Source of the DNA: Spongiactinospora sp. TRM90649
GTDB taxonomy: Bacteria; Actinomycetota; Actinomycetes; Streptosporangiales; Streptosporangiaceae
DNA: 51,296 bases
Assembly (NCBI RefSeq): GCF_029382225.1
Contig: NZ_JARLTC010000022.1
Span: forward strand, 1 to 51,296
Direction of reading: 5' to 3'
How positions within the stretch are numbered: position 1 is the stretch's first letter; every line of letters starts with the position of its first letter. Positions 39,959-48,225 of this stretch are shown here, piece by piece. The position numbers and the translations under genes were made by a program. The notes below the pieces were generated by a model, which did not search any database, had not been told where the DNA came from, and saw only the letters and a program-made list of their open reading frames with translations.

Positions 39959-42646
39959 TCAGGCTCCGCTTCGGGCGCGTTCGGCCAGTGTGGCCAGGCG
40001 CAGGCGCAGGTCGGCGGCCTCGCGGACGAAGCCGGTGAGGCCGGCGCGCAGGCGCGGGTGGGCGGCGAGCGCGGCGATCAGGGGCGCGGCCCTGGGCAGG
40101 CCGCCCCGCGCGCGGTCCTCGGTGAGGTCGGCCACGGCGGCGTCGAGCAGGGCGCGGACGGTGCTCTCCGGGATCGAGCGCAGCCGGGCCGACGCCTCCG
40201 GGTCACGAGGGGCCAGGAAGTGCCAGAAGGCCGGGGGCGGCACGACAGGCGTGCCGCGCGCGGCCTGCCGGGCGGCGGGCGGGATCCAGCGGTCGCCGGT
40301 GCCCGCCGCGACCTGCCAGTGCGCGGTGCCGTCCAGCGGGTCGATCAGCCAGACCAGGGTGTCGCCCGCGAGCACGCCCCAGCGGTCGGCGGCGGGGAGG
40401 TCGAGCAGCCCCCACGGGGCGGTCCCCTCGCGCCCGCGCACCTCGGCCCGGCGGCCGTCCACGCCCTCGATGAGGTGGCCACCCGCCGGGTTCCTGCTGA
40501 CCCGGAAACCGACCAGCGTGCCGTCCGTGCCGAGCGGGGTGCGGCGCACGCCTTCGGGCAGCGGGGCGAGCGTGCACGCCTCCACCGCCCAGGTGTGGCC
40601 CTCGGGCAGCGGGGCGCGTTCCAGGAAGCCGGGCAGCGAGGCCCGGCCGAGCGCGCCGCTCGAAGGGTCCAGCTCGCGCAGCTCAGGGCGCCATGCCTCG
40701 GGCTGGGACCAGTAGGTGACGCCGTCGCACAGCAGCCTCGGCGTGTCGGCCAGGCGCAGCTCCCCCGGGGTCAGCGCGCGCCTGCCGGTGACCCGAGCGC
40801 CCGCCGCGTCGAGGAACGCGTAGCCGTGCCCGGCCCTGGGCCGCAGCGAGCCGTCCGCCCGCGTGACCGGGCCGCTGCCGGAGCGCGCGCCGTCGTCCGC
40901 CGACCAGTAGCCGCGGGCGGTGCGGCCGTCGTCGTCCCAGACGACCAGGAACGCCCCGGCGGAGTACACGACGGTGCAGGACTCGGCGGTGCCGGGCAGC
41001 CTCGGCTCGTGCTCGGCGACCCGGCCCGACGGCCCCACCGCGATCGCGCGCCGCCGGGTGTAGAGGGTGATGACCGGCCAGCTCGTGGTGATCTCGGCGT
41101 CGGGCCCCAGCTCGTCGGCGGCGGCGTCGAGGTCGTCCCAGCCCAGCTCGTCCAGGATCCCGGCGCGGAGCGTACGGCGCAGCGGCCCGGCGAGGTCGGC
41201 GCGCTCGATGGCCTCCCCGGTTCCGGACGGCATCGCCGTCTCCCCCGGCGCTCCCCGCAGGCCGCTCTCCAGCCGGTGGACCGCCTCCCTGGCGTCGGCC
41301 AGCCCGCCCGCGGCGATCTCACCCGCCTCGGCCAGGATCCAGTCCCTGACCAGGGGCCGCAGCGCGGGCACGCCGAGCAGCGCGCCGACGCCGCGCCGGG
41401 CGGCGAAGCCTCCCACGGCGGCGCTGAGCAGCCGGGCGTATCTGGGGTCGGCGCCCACCGCCGCGAGGTCGCGCTCCCGGTGCGTGAGCCAGCGGCCCAG
41501 GTCGATGGTGTCGCCGGGGCGCGGGTCGGCCACCGGGAGCCCGGCCGCCAGGCACGCGTCGAGCAGGTCGGCGTCCAGGACGGTGGTCCAGGAGGGTCCC
41601 CCGCCGGTCAGCCGGATCGGCTCAGCGCCCGGCCGGATCCGGCCCACCAGGTCGAGCAGCGCCCGGGGCGTGCGGCCGGTGCGTCTGCCGCGTCTCAGGT
41701 GCGCGGCCATGCGGGTCAGCCAGGCGGCGGCGTCGCCCCGGGTGAGGTCGGCGATCGCGCCCGCCTCGTCCAGCAGGTCGAGCCACCAGACGTCCATGTC
41801 GGCCTCGGGGAACAGGTGCAGCAGCGCGCGGCGCAGTCCCGGTGACCGGCGGGCCAGGCGCACCAGCCGGGGGCGGTTGGCCTTCCAGAAGGCCGCGTCC
41901 GCGTGCCTGGTCGCGGGGACGCGCAGCAGCCCGGCGAGCACGCGCGTCTCCTCGTCGGTGACGTCGAGGCCGGCCGCCTTGGCCATCGTGCGGACCTGCC
42001 TGGGCAGGGCGGGCCAGGGCGGCAGCCCGCCCCTGACGTATCCGGCGGCCAGTTCCAGCAGTTCGGCGTAGGCGCGGGGAGGGTCGTGGCGCGCGGCCAG
42101 CCCGTCGGCGTAGGCGGTGACGGCCTTCGCCGAAAGCGCTCCGGCCAGGGCGAACCGCAGGTAGGCGGCGCGCCGTCCGGGTTCGTCGACCGCCAGCCCG
42201 TGCTCGTCCTCGGCCCGCCGCGCGCGCAGGAACATCGCCGAGGCCCGCTGCGGCTGCCCGGCGTCCAGGTAGTGCCGGGCCGCCCGCTCCCAGAACCCGG
42301 GCAGCTCGGCGGGAGGCAGGTCCTCCGCGATGGCGGCGATCCGCTCGACCACCCCGGTGGAACGCCCCACGGCCCGCCGCACCGCCGCCTCCAACGCCCG
42401 GCAGGCCGCCAGCGCCCCGCCGGGATCGCCGCCCGGCACCCGGGCGGGGAATGCGAGGGTGGGGAGGTGCCATCCGGCCAGCGGCGGTGAGACGCGCGGT
42501 TCGCCGAAGCCGAGGGCGGACATGAAGCAGTCGTCGCCCGGTCCCGCCGAGTCTCCCACCGGCCTGGCCACGACGCGGCCCCCGCCGAGGTGAGGGTGCG
42601 GGTAGAGCCTGGCCCTGATCGGGTCGTACGGCGGGTCAGTCGGCAT
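39959..42646 (-). CDS. Large protein of unknown function, overlapping with the DUF4132-like gene
   Basis: An 895-residue protein not recognised beyond being actinobacterial. The first 420 residues are mostly helical and Leu/Ala/Arg-rich with TPR-like helix pairs (FWERAARHYLDAGQPQRASAMFLRARRAEDEHG). Residues 500-820 are beta-rich with repeated Trp/Gly/Asp strands (AFLVVWDDDGRTARGYWSADDG; VTYWSQPEAWRPELRELDP; GVLAGDTLVWLIDPLDGTAHW), which could be a beta-propeller. It lacks signal peptide, membrane spans or enzymatic motifs. The gene starts inside the 3' end of the DUF4132-like gene (11-bp overlap), so the products probably act together. It is convergent with pruA, with a 10-bp gap. Confidence 0.7.
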   Translation of the reverse strand: MPTDPPYDPIRARLYPHPHLGGGRVVARPVGDSAGPGDDCFMSALGFGEPRVSPPLAGWHLPTLAFPARVPGGDPGGALAACRALEAAVRRAVGRSTGVVERIAAIAEDLPPAELPGFWERAARHYLDAGQPQRASAMFLRARRAEDEHGLAVDEPGRRAAYLRFALAGALSAKAVTAYADGLAARHDPPRAYAELLELAAGYVRGGLPPWPALPRQVRTMAKAAGLDVTDEETRVLAGLLRVPATRHADAAFWKANRPRLVRLARRSPGLRRALLHLFPEADMDVWWLDLLDEAGAIADLTRGDAAAWLTRMAAHLRRGRRTGRTPRALLDLVGRIRPGAEPIRLTGGGPSWTTVLDADLLDACLAAGLPVADPRPGDTIDLGRWLTHRERDLAAVGADPRYARLLSAAVGGFAARRGVGALLGVPALRPLVRDWILAEAGEIAAGGLADAREAVHRLESGLRGAPGETAMPSGTGEAIERADLAGPLRRTLRAGILDELGWDDLDAAADELGPDAEITTSWPVITLYTRRRAIAVGPSGRVAEHEPRLPGTAESCTVVYSAGAFLVVWDDDGRTARGYWSADDGARSGSGPVTRADGSLRPRAGHGYAFLDAAGARVTGRRALTPGELRLADTPRLLCDGVTYWSQPEAWRPELRELDPSSGALGRASLPGFLERAPLPEGHTWAVEACTLAPLPEGVRRTPLGTDGTLVGFRVSRNPAGGHLIEGVDGRRAEVRGREGTAPWGLLDLPAADRWGVLAGDTLVWLIDPLDGTAHWQVAAGTGDRWIPPAARQAARGTPVVPPPAFWHFLAPRDPEASARLRSIPESTVRALLDAAVADLTEDRARGGLPRAAPLIAALAAHPRLRAGLTGFVREAADLRLRLATLAERARSGA

Positions 42647-43511
42647 CGCTCACCCGCCCCGCGTGGACGAGTTCGGCCATGCGCACTCCCTCCGACCAGG
42701 CCACCGGTCCGATGTCGGGCAGGCCGATCGGCTCCTCGGCGGCGTCGACCCAGATCAGCTCGCCCGTCCAGGTCTCGGCGTCGGGGGCGTCGGCGCCCAG
42801 CCAGAACCTGGCCTGGGCGCGGAGCCCCGCCTCGGCCACGCGGCAGGCCGCGTAGCCGCCCCGGATCTCGAAGCCGAGCCGCGCGGCGCGCTCGGTGGCG
42901 TGCCGCAACGCGGCGAAGCGGGCGTCGGCGAAGGCCCGCCACGCGGTGCCGATCGCGCCGTCCGGCTTGACGTGGACCTCGCGGGCGAGCTGCGCGACGC
43001 CCTGGGCGAGGGCGAGCTTGGCGGCGAGTTCGCGCGCCCCCGCCGGGTCGCCCAGCGCGAGCGGGTGGACGATGAGCAGTTCGTCGGCCGGGCCGACGCG
43101 CCCCGGCTCGCCGGACAGGCTCACCGTGCCGATCCGGCCGGTGCGGTCGATGCCGGTGAGCAGGCCCTGCCTGCCCCGGGCCTCGACCACCAGGCCGGTG
43201 AGGGCCTCGCGCCAGGCGGGGTCGGGCCACACCGCGCAGACGAGCCCGGCGGGCACGCGCCGCTCGCTGAGCATCCACCGCTCGGCCCGCGCCCGGCAGT
43301 CGCGGGCGTGCCGTTCCAGGTGGTCGCGAAGCGCGATCAGCTCCTCGGCGGCCCGGCTCTCCCTGGCCGCCTTGGGCACCGCGGCGAGCGGCCTGCCGTC
43401 CCCGTTGCGGCAGATCAGCCTGCCCGCCTCCAGCGCCAGCTCGTACTTCGCGGTGGCGGGGATCCACACCGGCTCCGCGCCCGCCCCTGGGACATGCGGC
43501 ATGCCGCACAT
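42636..43511 (-). CDS. DUF4132-like C-terminal-type protein
   Basis: A 291-residue soluble protein; ATG 43511 or 43502. The segments YELALEAGRLICRNGDGRPLAAVPK, AAEELIALRDHLERHARDCRARAERWMLSERRVPAG and LLIVHPLALGDPAGARELAAK, with AWREAL between, resemble the C-terminal part of DUF4132 (MolR-type) proteins. The usual longer N-terminal half and WGR domain are absent, so it is either a stand-alone domain or a truncated family member. Its function is unknown. In other actinobacteria, similar proteins occur with AAA/VWA gene sets (recollection, not checked). Here only the 895-residue partner is adjacent. Confidence 0.6.
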   Translation of the reverse strand: MCGMPHVPGAGAEPVWIPATAKYELALEAGRLICRNGDGRPLAAVPKAARESRAAEELIALRDHLERHARDCRARAERWMLSERRVPAGLVCAVWPDPAWREALTGLVVEARGRQGLLTGIDRTGRIGTVSLSGEPGRVGPADELLIVHPLALGDPAGARELAAKLALAQGVAQLAREVHVKPDGAIGTAWRAFADARFAALRHATERAARLGFEIRGGYAACRVAEAGLRAQARFWLGADAPDAETWTGELIWVDAAEEPIGLPDIGPVAWSEGVRMAELVHAGRVSDAD

Positions 43512-43635
43512 CCTGTCAGAGGGTCACCACCGGCCACACCCATCACGGGGACAACATTCCGGACACATCCTGGTACCCGGTTCCGGCCGGACCGCTAGCC
43601 GGGAGGACAGGTCGCCGTGTCGATCATTGGGCCGG

Positions 43636-44376
43636 TCAGTCGCGCTGCTTGGCGGCCTCGGCCTCGTCCATGGCGGCGGCCTCCTCGGGCGTTGGGGCGG
43701 TGCCGCCCAGGTGGCGGGGCTGCCACCAGACGCCCGGCGGGATCTCCGGGTAGGTGCGCTGGGCGCGGTCGAGCAGCCCGGACATGCGCTCGTGCAGCTC
43801 TGCGGTGCGGGCCTTCATGTCGTCGCCGCGCTTGGGGTGGATCGGCTCGCCGACCAGGATCGTGATGGGCACGTGGCGCTGCAGCAGGTTCTTGGGGTGC
43901 CCCTTGGTCCACAGCCGCTGGGTGCCCCACAGCGCCACCGGGATCAGCGGGACGCCGGTCGCGGCGGCCATCCTGATCGCGCCGTTCTTGATGTCCTTGA
44001 CGGTGAACGACCGGCTGATGGTGGCCTCGGCGAAGATGCCGACGACCTCACCGGCCTTCAAGGCGCGCAGCGAGGCCGCGTAGGAGCCCGCGCCGGCCGC
44101 GCGGTCGACCGGGATGTGGTGCATGCCGCGCATCAGCGGCCCGGAGATCCGGTGGTCGAAGACCTCTTTCTTGGCCATGAACCGGACCAGCCGGCCGGAG
44201 GGACGCGCCCCCAGGCCGGCGAAGATGAAGTCGAGGTAGCTGATGTGGTTGCTCACCAGCACCGCCCCGCCCTGCCGGGGGACGCGGTCCGCGCCCTCGA
44301 TGCGGATCTTCAGGTCGAGGGCGCGGAACAGGCTCATCGCCGTCCAGATGACCGGCGGGTACACGATCTCCGACAT
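43636..44376 (-). CDS. 1-acyl-glycerol-3-phosphate acyltransferase-type (PlsC) enzyme
   Basis: A 246-residue membrane-associated acyltransferase. The catalytic NHxxxxD motif is VLVSNHISYLDFIFAGL, FMAKKEVFDHRISGPLMRGMHHIPVDRAAG holds block II, and VVGIFAEATISRS is block III (usual FPEGTRS changed to FAEATIS). GVPLIPVALWGTQRLW is block IV. It transfers an acyl chain to a lysophospholipid or related acceptor. The altered block III, where Glu is shifted and Gly-Thr-Arg lost, could change acceptor choice. It lies 42 bp after the P450 gene and may be co-transcribed with it. Confidence 0.88.
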   Translation of the reverse strand: MSEIVYPPVIWTAMSLFRALDLKIRIEGADRVPRQGGAVLVSNHISYLDFIFAGLGARPSGRLVRFMAKKEVFDHRISGPLMRGMHHIPVDRAAGAGSYAASLRALKAGEVVGIFAEATISRSFTVKDIKNGAIRMAAATGVPLIPVALWGTQRLWTKGHPKNLLQRHVPITILVGEPIHPKRGDDMKARTAELHERMSGLLDRAQRTYPEIPPGVWWQPRHLGGTAPTPEEAAAMDEAEAAKQRD

Positions 44377-44418
44377 GGAGCAACCGTAACCTACGGAACC
44401 GTACCCGCGAACAGGTGG

Positions 44419-45579
44419 TCAGCGTGGCGTGACCTCGGTGGGCAGGGTGGCGAACCCCCGGACGTTGCCCATGTGGGAGCGGCGCGCCTCGGCCGGGTCG
44501 ATCTCGTATCCGGACACGGCGGCGACGAGTTCCTCAAGGGCGATCCGGGCCTCCAGGCGGCCGAGGGCCGCGCCCATGCAGAAGTGCCGCCCGGCGCTGA
44601 AGCTGAGCAGCGCCGTGGTGTCGCGGCGCAGGTCGTAGCGGTCGGGGTCGGCGAACACCCGGGGGTCGCGGTTGGCCGCGCCGATGATCAGCCACATCCG
44701 CGAGCCGGCGGGGACGCGCCTGCCGTACAGGTCGGTGTCGCGGGTGAGCAGACGCGCGGCGCCGATGGCGGGCGGGTCGTAGCGGAGGGTCTCCTCGATC
44801 CAGGCGGGGATCTCGCCGCCGAAGGCGGCCTCGCGCTGCTCCGGATGCCGCCACGCCCAGTACCAGGCGTGGCCCAGCAGGTTCGTGGTGGTCTCGCTGC
44901 CCGCCGCCAGCAGCACGAACAGGATCGGCACGATCTCCTCGTCGCGGAGTTCCTCGGCGAGCACGGAGACCAGGTCGTCGGCGGGCCGGGCGCGGCGGGC
45001 GGCGATCAGGCCGCCGTAGTAGGCGAGCAGGTCGGCGCCCGCCTGGGCGCCCTCCGGCGTCACCTCCTGGTTCTGGTCCTCGCGGTGCAGCGACAGGGCG
45101 GCCAGCCGCCGGACCTCGTCGCGGTCGGTCTCGGGGACCCCGACCAGTTCGGAGACCACGTCCAGGGGCAGCCGCACGGCGAAGTCCTCGATGAAGTCGA
45201 ACGCGCCGCGCTGCAGCGCCTCGTCGAGGTGACGGCGGGCGATCTCGCGGATGCGCGGCTCCAGCCCGGCGACGCGGCGGGCGGTGAACCCCCTGGACAC
45301 CTGCGACCGCAGCGCGGTGTGGCGTGGCGGGTCCATGGCCACGAACGACAGCGCGGCCGAGGCGTCAGGTCCCCACGGCGGCCGGTCCAGCAGGGGGCCG
45401 TGCGAACTGGAGTAGAGCGCGTGGTCAGAAAGCGCGGCGGAGACGTCGGCGTGTCTGCTCAACGCCCAGAAGTCGTCCTCTTCGCTGTGATACAGGGGTG
45501 CTTCTTCCAGCAACCTCGCATAGGCCGGGAATGGATCTTCATGGATCGCGTAATCGAACGGGCTGTACTTGACCCCCAT
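44419..45579 (-). CDS. Cytochrome P450
   Basis: A 386-residue soluble class I bacterial P450. The I-helix has LFVLLAAGSETTTNLLGHAW (acid-alcohol replaced by Ser-Glu-Thr), the K-helix ETLRYDPPAIGAARLLTRDTDL, and the haem loop LLSFSAGRHFCMGAALGRLEARIALEEL with ligand Cys334. It hydroxylates or otherwise oxidises an unknown small molecule using ferredoxin and reductase encoded elsewhere; none is adjacent. ATG 45579 gives the family-typical N-terminus. It lies downstream of the cyclase and ThDP genes with a 104-bp spacer containing nested inverted repeats. Confidence 0.93.
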   Translation of the reverse strand: MGVKYSPFDYAIHEDPFPAYARLLEEAPLYHSEEDDFWALSRHADVSAALSDHALYSSSHGPLLDRPPWGPDASAALSFVAMDPPRHTALRSQVSRGFTARRVAGLEPRIREIARRHLDEALQRGAFDFIEDFAVRLPLDVVSELVGVPETDRDEVRRLAALSLHREDQNQEVTPEGAQAGADLLAYYGGLIAARRARPADDLVSVLAEELRDEEIVPILFVLLAAGSETTTNLLGHAWYWAWRHPEQREAAFGGEIPAWIEETLRYDPPAIGAARLLTRDTDLYGRRVPAGSRMWLIIGAANRDPRVFADPDRYDLRRDTTALLSFSAGRHFCMGAALGRLEARIALEELVAAVSGYEIDPAEARRSHMGNVRGFATLPTEVTPR

Positions 45580-45659
45580 GGGCGGTGCTCCCTCGCGATG
45601 GCACACTGGCCCAGGCAGCCTACTTTGCTTTCCGAGGCGCGCGATGGCGGTAAGAGTAG

Positions 45660-45683
45660 GTGACCAGATCGGGTCACGATCTG
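45660..45683. promoter_or_regulatory. Overlapping alternative inverted repeats upstream of the P450 gene
   Basis: GTGACC (45660-45665) pairs with GGTCAC (45672-45677), and CAGATCG (45665-45671) pairs with CGATCTG (45677-45683). The two stems are mutually exclusive and sit directly after the ThDP gene stop, about 80 bp before the P450 start. It could be an operator or a switchable RNA structure. Confidence 0.4.
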
Positions 45684-47327
45684 TCAGTGTCCCCGAAAAG
45701 CCTCCTCCAGCCACCATGCGGGCTTCTCAGGCGACACTTTCGCGTCGATCAGCAGCGGCCGGTCGCGGGGGCCGTTCAGCCACGCCGCGACCTGGGCGAG
45801 GTCGCCCGGCTCGCGCACGGTCACGCCAGCGCAGCCGTGGCCGCGCGCGATGGCCGCCAGGTCGGCGGGAGGGAAGGTGACGGTGCCGAGCGGGTGCCCG
45901 CCGGGACCGAAATGGTGCACCTCGGCGCCGTACGCCTCGTCGTCATAGACCACGATCACCATCGGCAGGCCGAGACGCACCACGGTTTCCAGTTCGGCGG
46001 CGCCCATCAGCGCGCCGCCGTCGCCGAGCGCGGCGACCGGCAGGCGATTCGGCTGGGCGAGGGCCGCGCCAATCGCGGTGGAAAGTCCGAGTCCGATGGA
46101 CTGGAATGCCTGGGTGAAACAGAAGCCTTTTTCATCCGGAACAGAAAGATACATCGCCGGATATCCCATGAAATTACCGGAATCCACCGCAATCACGCGT
46201 TCAGCTGGTAGAAGGTCGTCCAGTTCCACCGTCAAGGTCCGCGGATCGATCCGCCCGTCGCCCCCCAGGTCCTCGTACGGCACGTCCCGCCACCGGACCT
46301 CCGCCGCGATCCGCCGGGCCAGCTCCGGCGACCGATACCCGGCGCCCTCCCCTGCCGGGTCCTCCGGGAGGGCCTCCGCCACGAGCAGCGCCGTCTCCCG
46401 GCAGTCGCCCACCACTCCCAGGTGCACCGGCCGGTGCCGCCCGATCGCCGCCTCCTCCAGGTCCACCTGGACCACCGTGGTCCGCGGGCCGATCAGCGCG
46501 CCGTGGCGCATCGTCCACATGTTGAGCGCGCAGCCCCAGCCCACCAGCAGGTCGGCCGCGCCGATCAGCTCGGCGGCCAGCGGCGAGGAGAAGCCGCCGC
46601 TGACGTCGAGGCTCCACGGGTCGCCGTGGAACAGGCCCTTGGCCACCGCCGAGGTCGCCAGCAGCGCCCCGGTTCGCCCGGCGAGGGCGCGCAGCGCCTC
46701 ACGCGCGTGCCGGGCGCCCCTGCCCGCCACGAACACCGGACGGGCGGCGGCGGCCAGCGCCTCCGCCAGCGAGGCGACCCCGGCGGGCGACGGCGCGGCC
46801 CCCGAGGGGAACACCGCGCCACGCGAGGGCAGGGCGACGTGCCGCACGGGCTGGGACTGCACGTCGAGCGGCAGGTTGAGCAGCACCGTCCGGCGCTCTC
46901 CCAGCGCGATCCGCACGGCCCGCGCGGTGTCCGCCATGGCCGTCTCTACGGAGCGGACCCGCAGCGGGATCGCGCCGACCGCCGCGACCATCGCCGCCTG
47001 GTCGATGTGGAAGTTCGACCCGGGCTCGGTGGCCTCCCCCGCCAGCACCAGCAGCGGCGTGCGGCTCTTCGCCGCCTCGGCGATGCCGGTCATCGCGTTG
47101 GTCAGGCCCGGTCCCTGGTGAACGCTGAGCACGCCGAGGCCGCCGGCGGTGCGGGCGTAGGCGTCGGCCATGGTCGCGGCTCCGCCCTCGTGCCGGGCCG
47201 CGACGAACCTGGCCCCGGCGGCGACCATCGCGTTGGTCACGTGGAAGTTGCCGCTGCCGACCACCCCGAACACGGTGTCGGCGCCCAGCTCCGCCAGGGC
47301 GCGCCCGACGGCCTCGGCGACGATCAC
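45684..47327 (-). CDS. Thiamine diphosphate-dependent enzyme, acetolactate-synthase/decarboxylase family
   Basis: A 547-residue ThDP enzyme starting at GTG 47327, which overlaps the cyclase stop (GTGA). The Pyr domain has the catalytic Glu in FVAARHEGGAATMADAYART and HQGPGLTNAMTGIAEA. The central Rossmann-like domain has FVAGRGARHAREALRALAGRTGALL. The PP domain has FQSIGLGLSTAIGAALAQ and ALGDGGALMGAAELETVV; after the usual spacing the cofactor motif reads YDDEAYG where most members have NN. Asp can still ligate Mg2+, but this is atypical. It probably decarboxylates or ligates a 2-oxo acid; substrate unknown. The cyclase upstream suggests a short pathway. Confidence 0.88.
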   Translation of the reverse strand: MIVAEAVGRALAELGADTVFGVVGSGNFHVTNAMVAAGARFVAARHEGGAATMADAYARTAGGLGVLSVHQGPGLTNAMTGIAEAAKSRTPLLVLAGEATEPGSNFHIDQAAMVAAVGAIPLRVRSVETAMADTARAVRIALGERRTVLLNLPLDVQSQPVRHVALPSRGAVFPSGAAPSPAGVASLAEALAAAARPVFVAGRGARHAREALRALAGRTGALLATSAVAKGLFHGDPWSLDVSGGFSSPLAAELIGAADLLVGWGCALNMWTMRHGALIGPRTTVVQVDLEEAAIGRHRPVHLGVVGDCRETALLVAEALPEDPAGEGAGYRSPELARRIAAEVRWRDVPYEDLGGDGRIDPRTLTVELDDLLPAERVIAVDSGNFMGYPAMYLSVPDEKGFCFTQAFQSIGLGLSTAIGAALAQPNRLPVAALGDGGALMGAAELETVVRLGLPMVIVVYDDEAYGAEVHHFGPGGHPLGTVTFPPADLAAIARGHGCAGVTVREPGDLAQVAAWLNGPRDRPLLIDAKVSPEKPAWWLEEAFRGH

Positions 47328-48109
47328 CGTCCGGCCCCGGACTCCACCAGCGCCAGCACCCGGACGGGGCTGCCGGAGCCGCCGACGATGGGCAGCGGCG
47401 GGGCCACGATCACCGAGCCGGTCACCGGTAGGCGGTCCAGGTTGCGGAGCTGGGTCAGGCCGTACTTGCCCGCGCCGAGCAGGAAGGAGTGGCAGGGGAA
47501 CGCCGGGTCGAAGGAGTGGGCCGCGCCCGCGTCGGTGCCGACCGTCTCCACCCCGAGGCCCCCGATCGGCGACCGCTCGGCCAGCCACCTGGCGCACTCG
47601 GCGGAGATGCCGGGCGTGTGCGGGCCGTTCTCGTCGGCGTTGAGGAAGCGGGCCTGGTCGCCCGACCGGACGTCCCAGCCGGTGCGGTAGAGCAGCCAGC
47701 CGGCCTCGGGCAGCGGGCCGTGCTCCTGCTCCCAGTTCGTGACGTGCTCGATCTGGAGCAGGAAGTCGGGGTCGGCGGCGGCCTCGGCGGAGAAGTCGAG
47801 CACCACGGCGGGGGCGATCAGCCGCGTCACCGGCACCTGGGAGACGTCCTCGCCGTCCTTCCCGGTGACCCAGTGGATCGGGGCGTCGAAGTGCGTTCCG
47901 GTGTGCTCACCGGTGTGGATGTCGTTCCAGTACCAGGCGGGGCCACGGTCGTCGTAGCGGCTGATCTCGGAGAGACTGAACGGGATCGTGTTGCCGAACG
48001 GCTCGGGTAGCTGAAGGACCGGCGTCTCCGGCGACAGCGGCGCGGTCAGGTCGATCACCTCGACCGTTCCCCCGCCGATCGCCTCCAGCAGGCTCCTCAA
48101 AACCGACAT
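47324..48109 (-). CDS. Cyclase-family metal-dependent hydrolase (kynurenine-formamidase-like)
   Basis: A 261-residue enzyme with AAGGAGGCGGCG before ATG 48109. The signature HTGEHTGTHFDAPIHW contains the HxGTHxDxP metal site, and LPEAGWLLYRTGWDVR and GAGKYGLTQLRNLDRLPVTGSVIVAPPLPIVGGSGSPVRVLAL are family segments. Members hydrolyse N-formylkynurenine, isatin or cyclic acids. The substrate here is unknown; absence of other tryptophan-catabolism genes argues against a simple kynurenine role. Four-base overlap with the ThDP gene indicates coupled translation. Confidence 0.88.
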   Translation of the reverse strand: MSVLRSLLEAIGGGTVEVIDLTAPLSPETPVLQLPEPFGNTIPFSLSEISRYDDRGPAWYWNDIHTGEHTGTHFDAPIHWVTGKDGEDVSQVPVTRLIAPAVVLDFSAEAAADPDFLLQIEHVTNWEQEHGPLPEAGWLLYRTGWDVRSGDQARFLNADENGPHTPGISAECARWLAERSPIGGLGVETVGTDAGAAHSFDPAFPCHSFLLGAGKYGLTQLRNLDRLPVTGSVIVAPPLPIVGGSGSPVRVLALVESGAGR

Positions 48110-48225
48110 CGCCGCCTCCTTGCGCGAAACCTTTCTATATGGACATCGTTCCACGGTTGCGGCGCCACGCCAGCGGGCAGAGGGTGCACCGGGATCCCTG
48201 ACGATGCTGGGGAGAGGAGACCCGG

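Noticed and set aside
47324..48109. Kynurenine pathway assignment for the cyclase
   Set aside because: No tryptophan dioxygenase or kynureninase gene is nearby, and the family covers several substrates.
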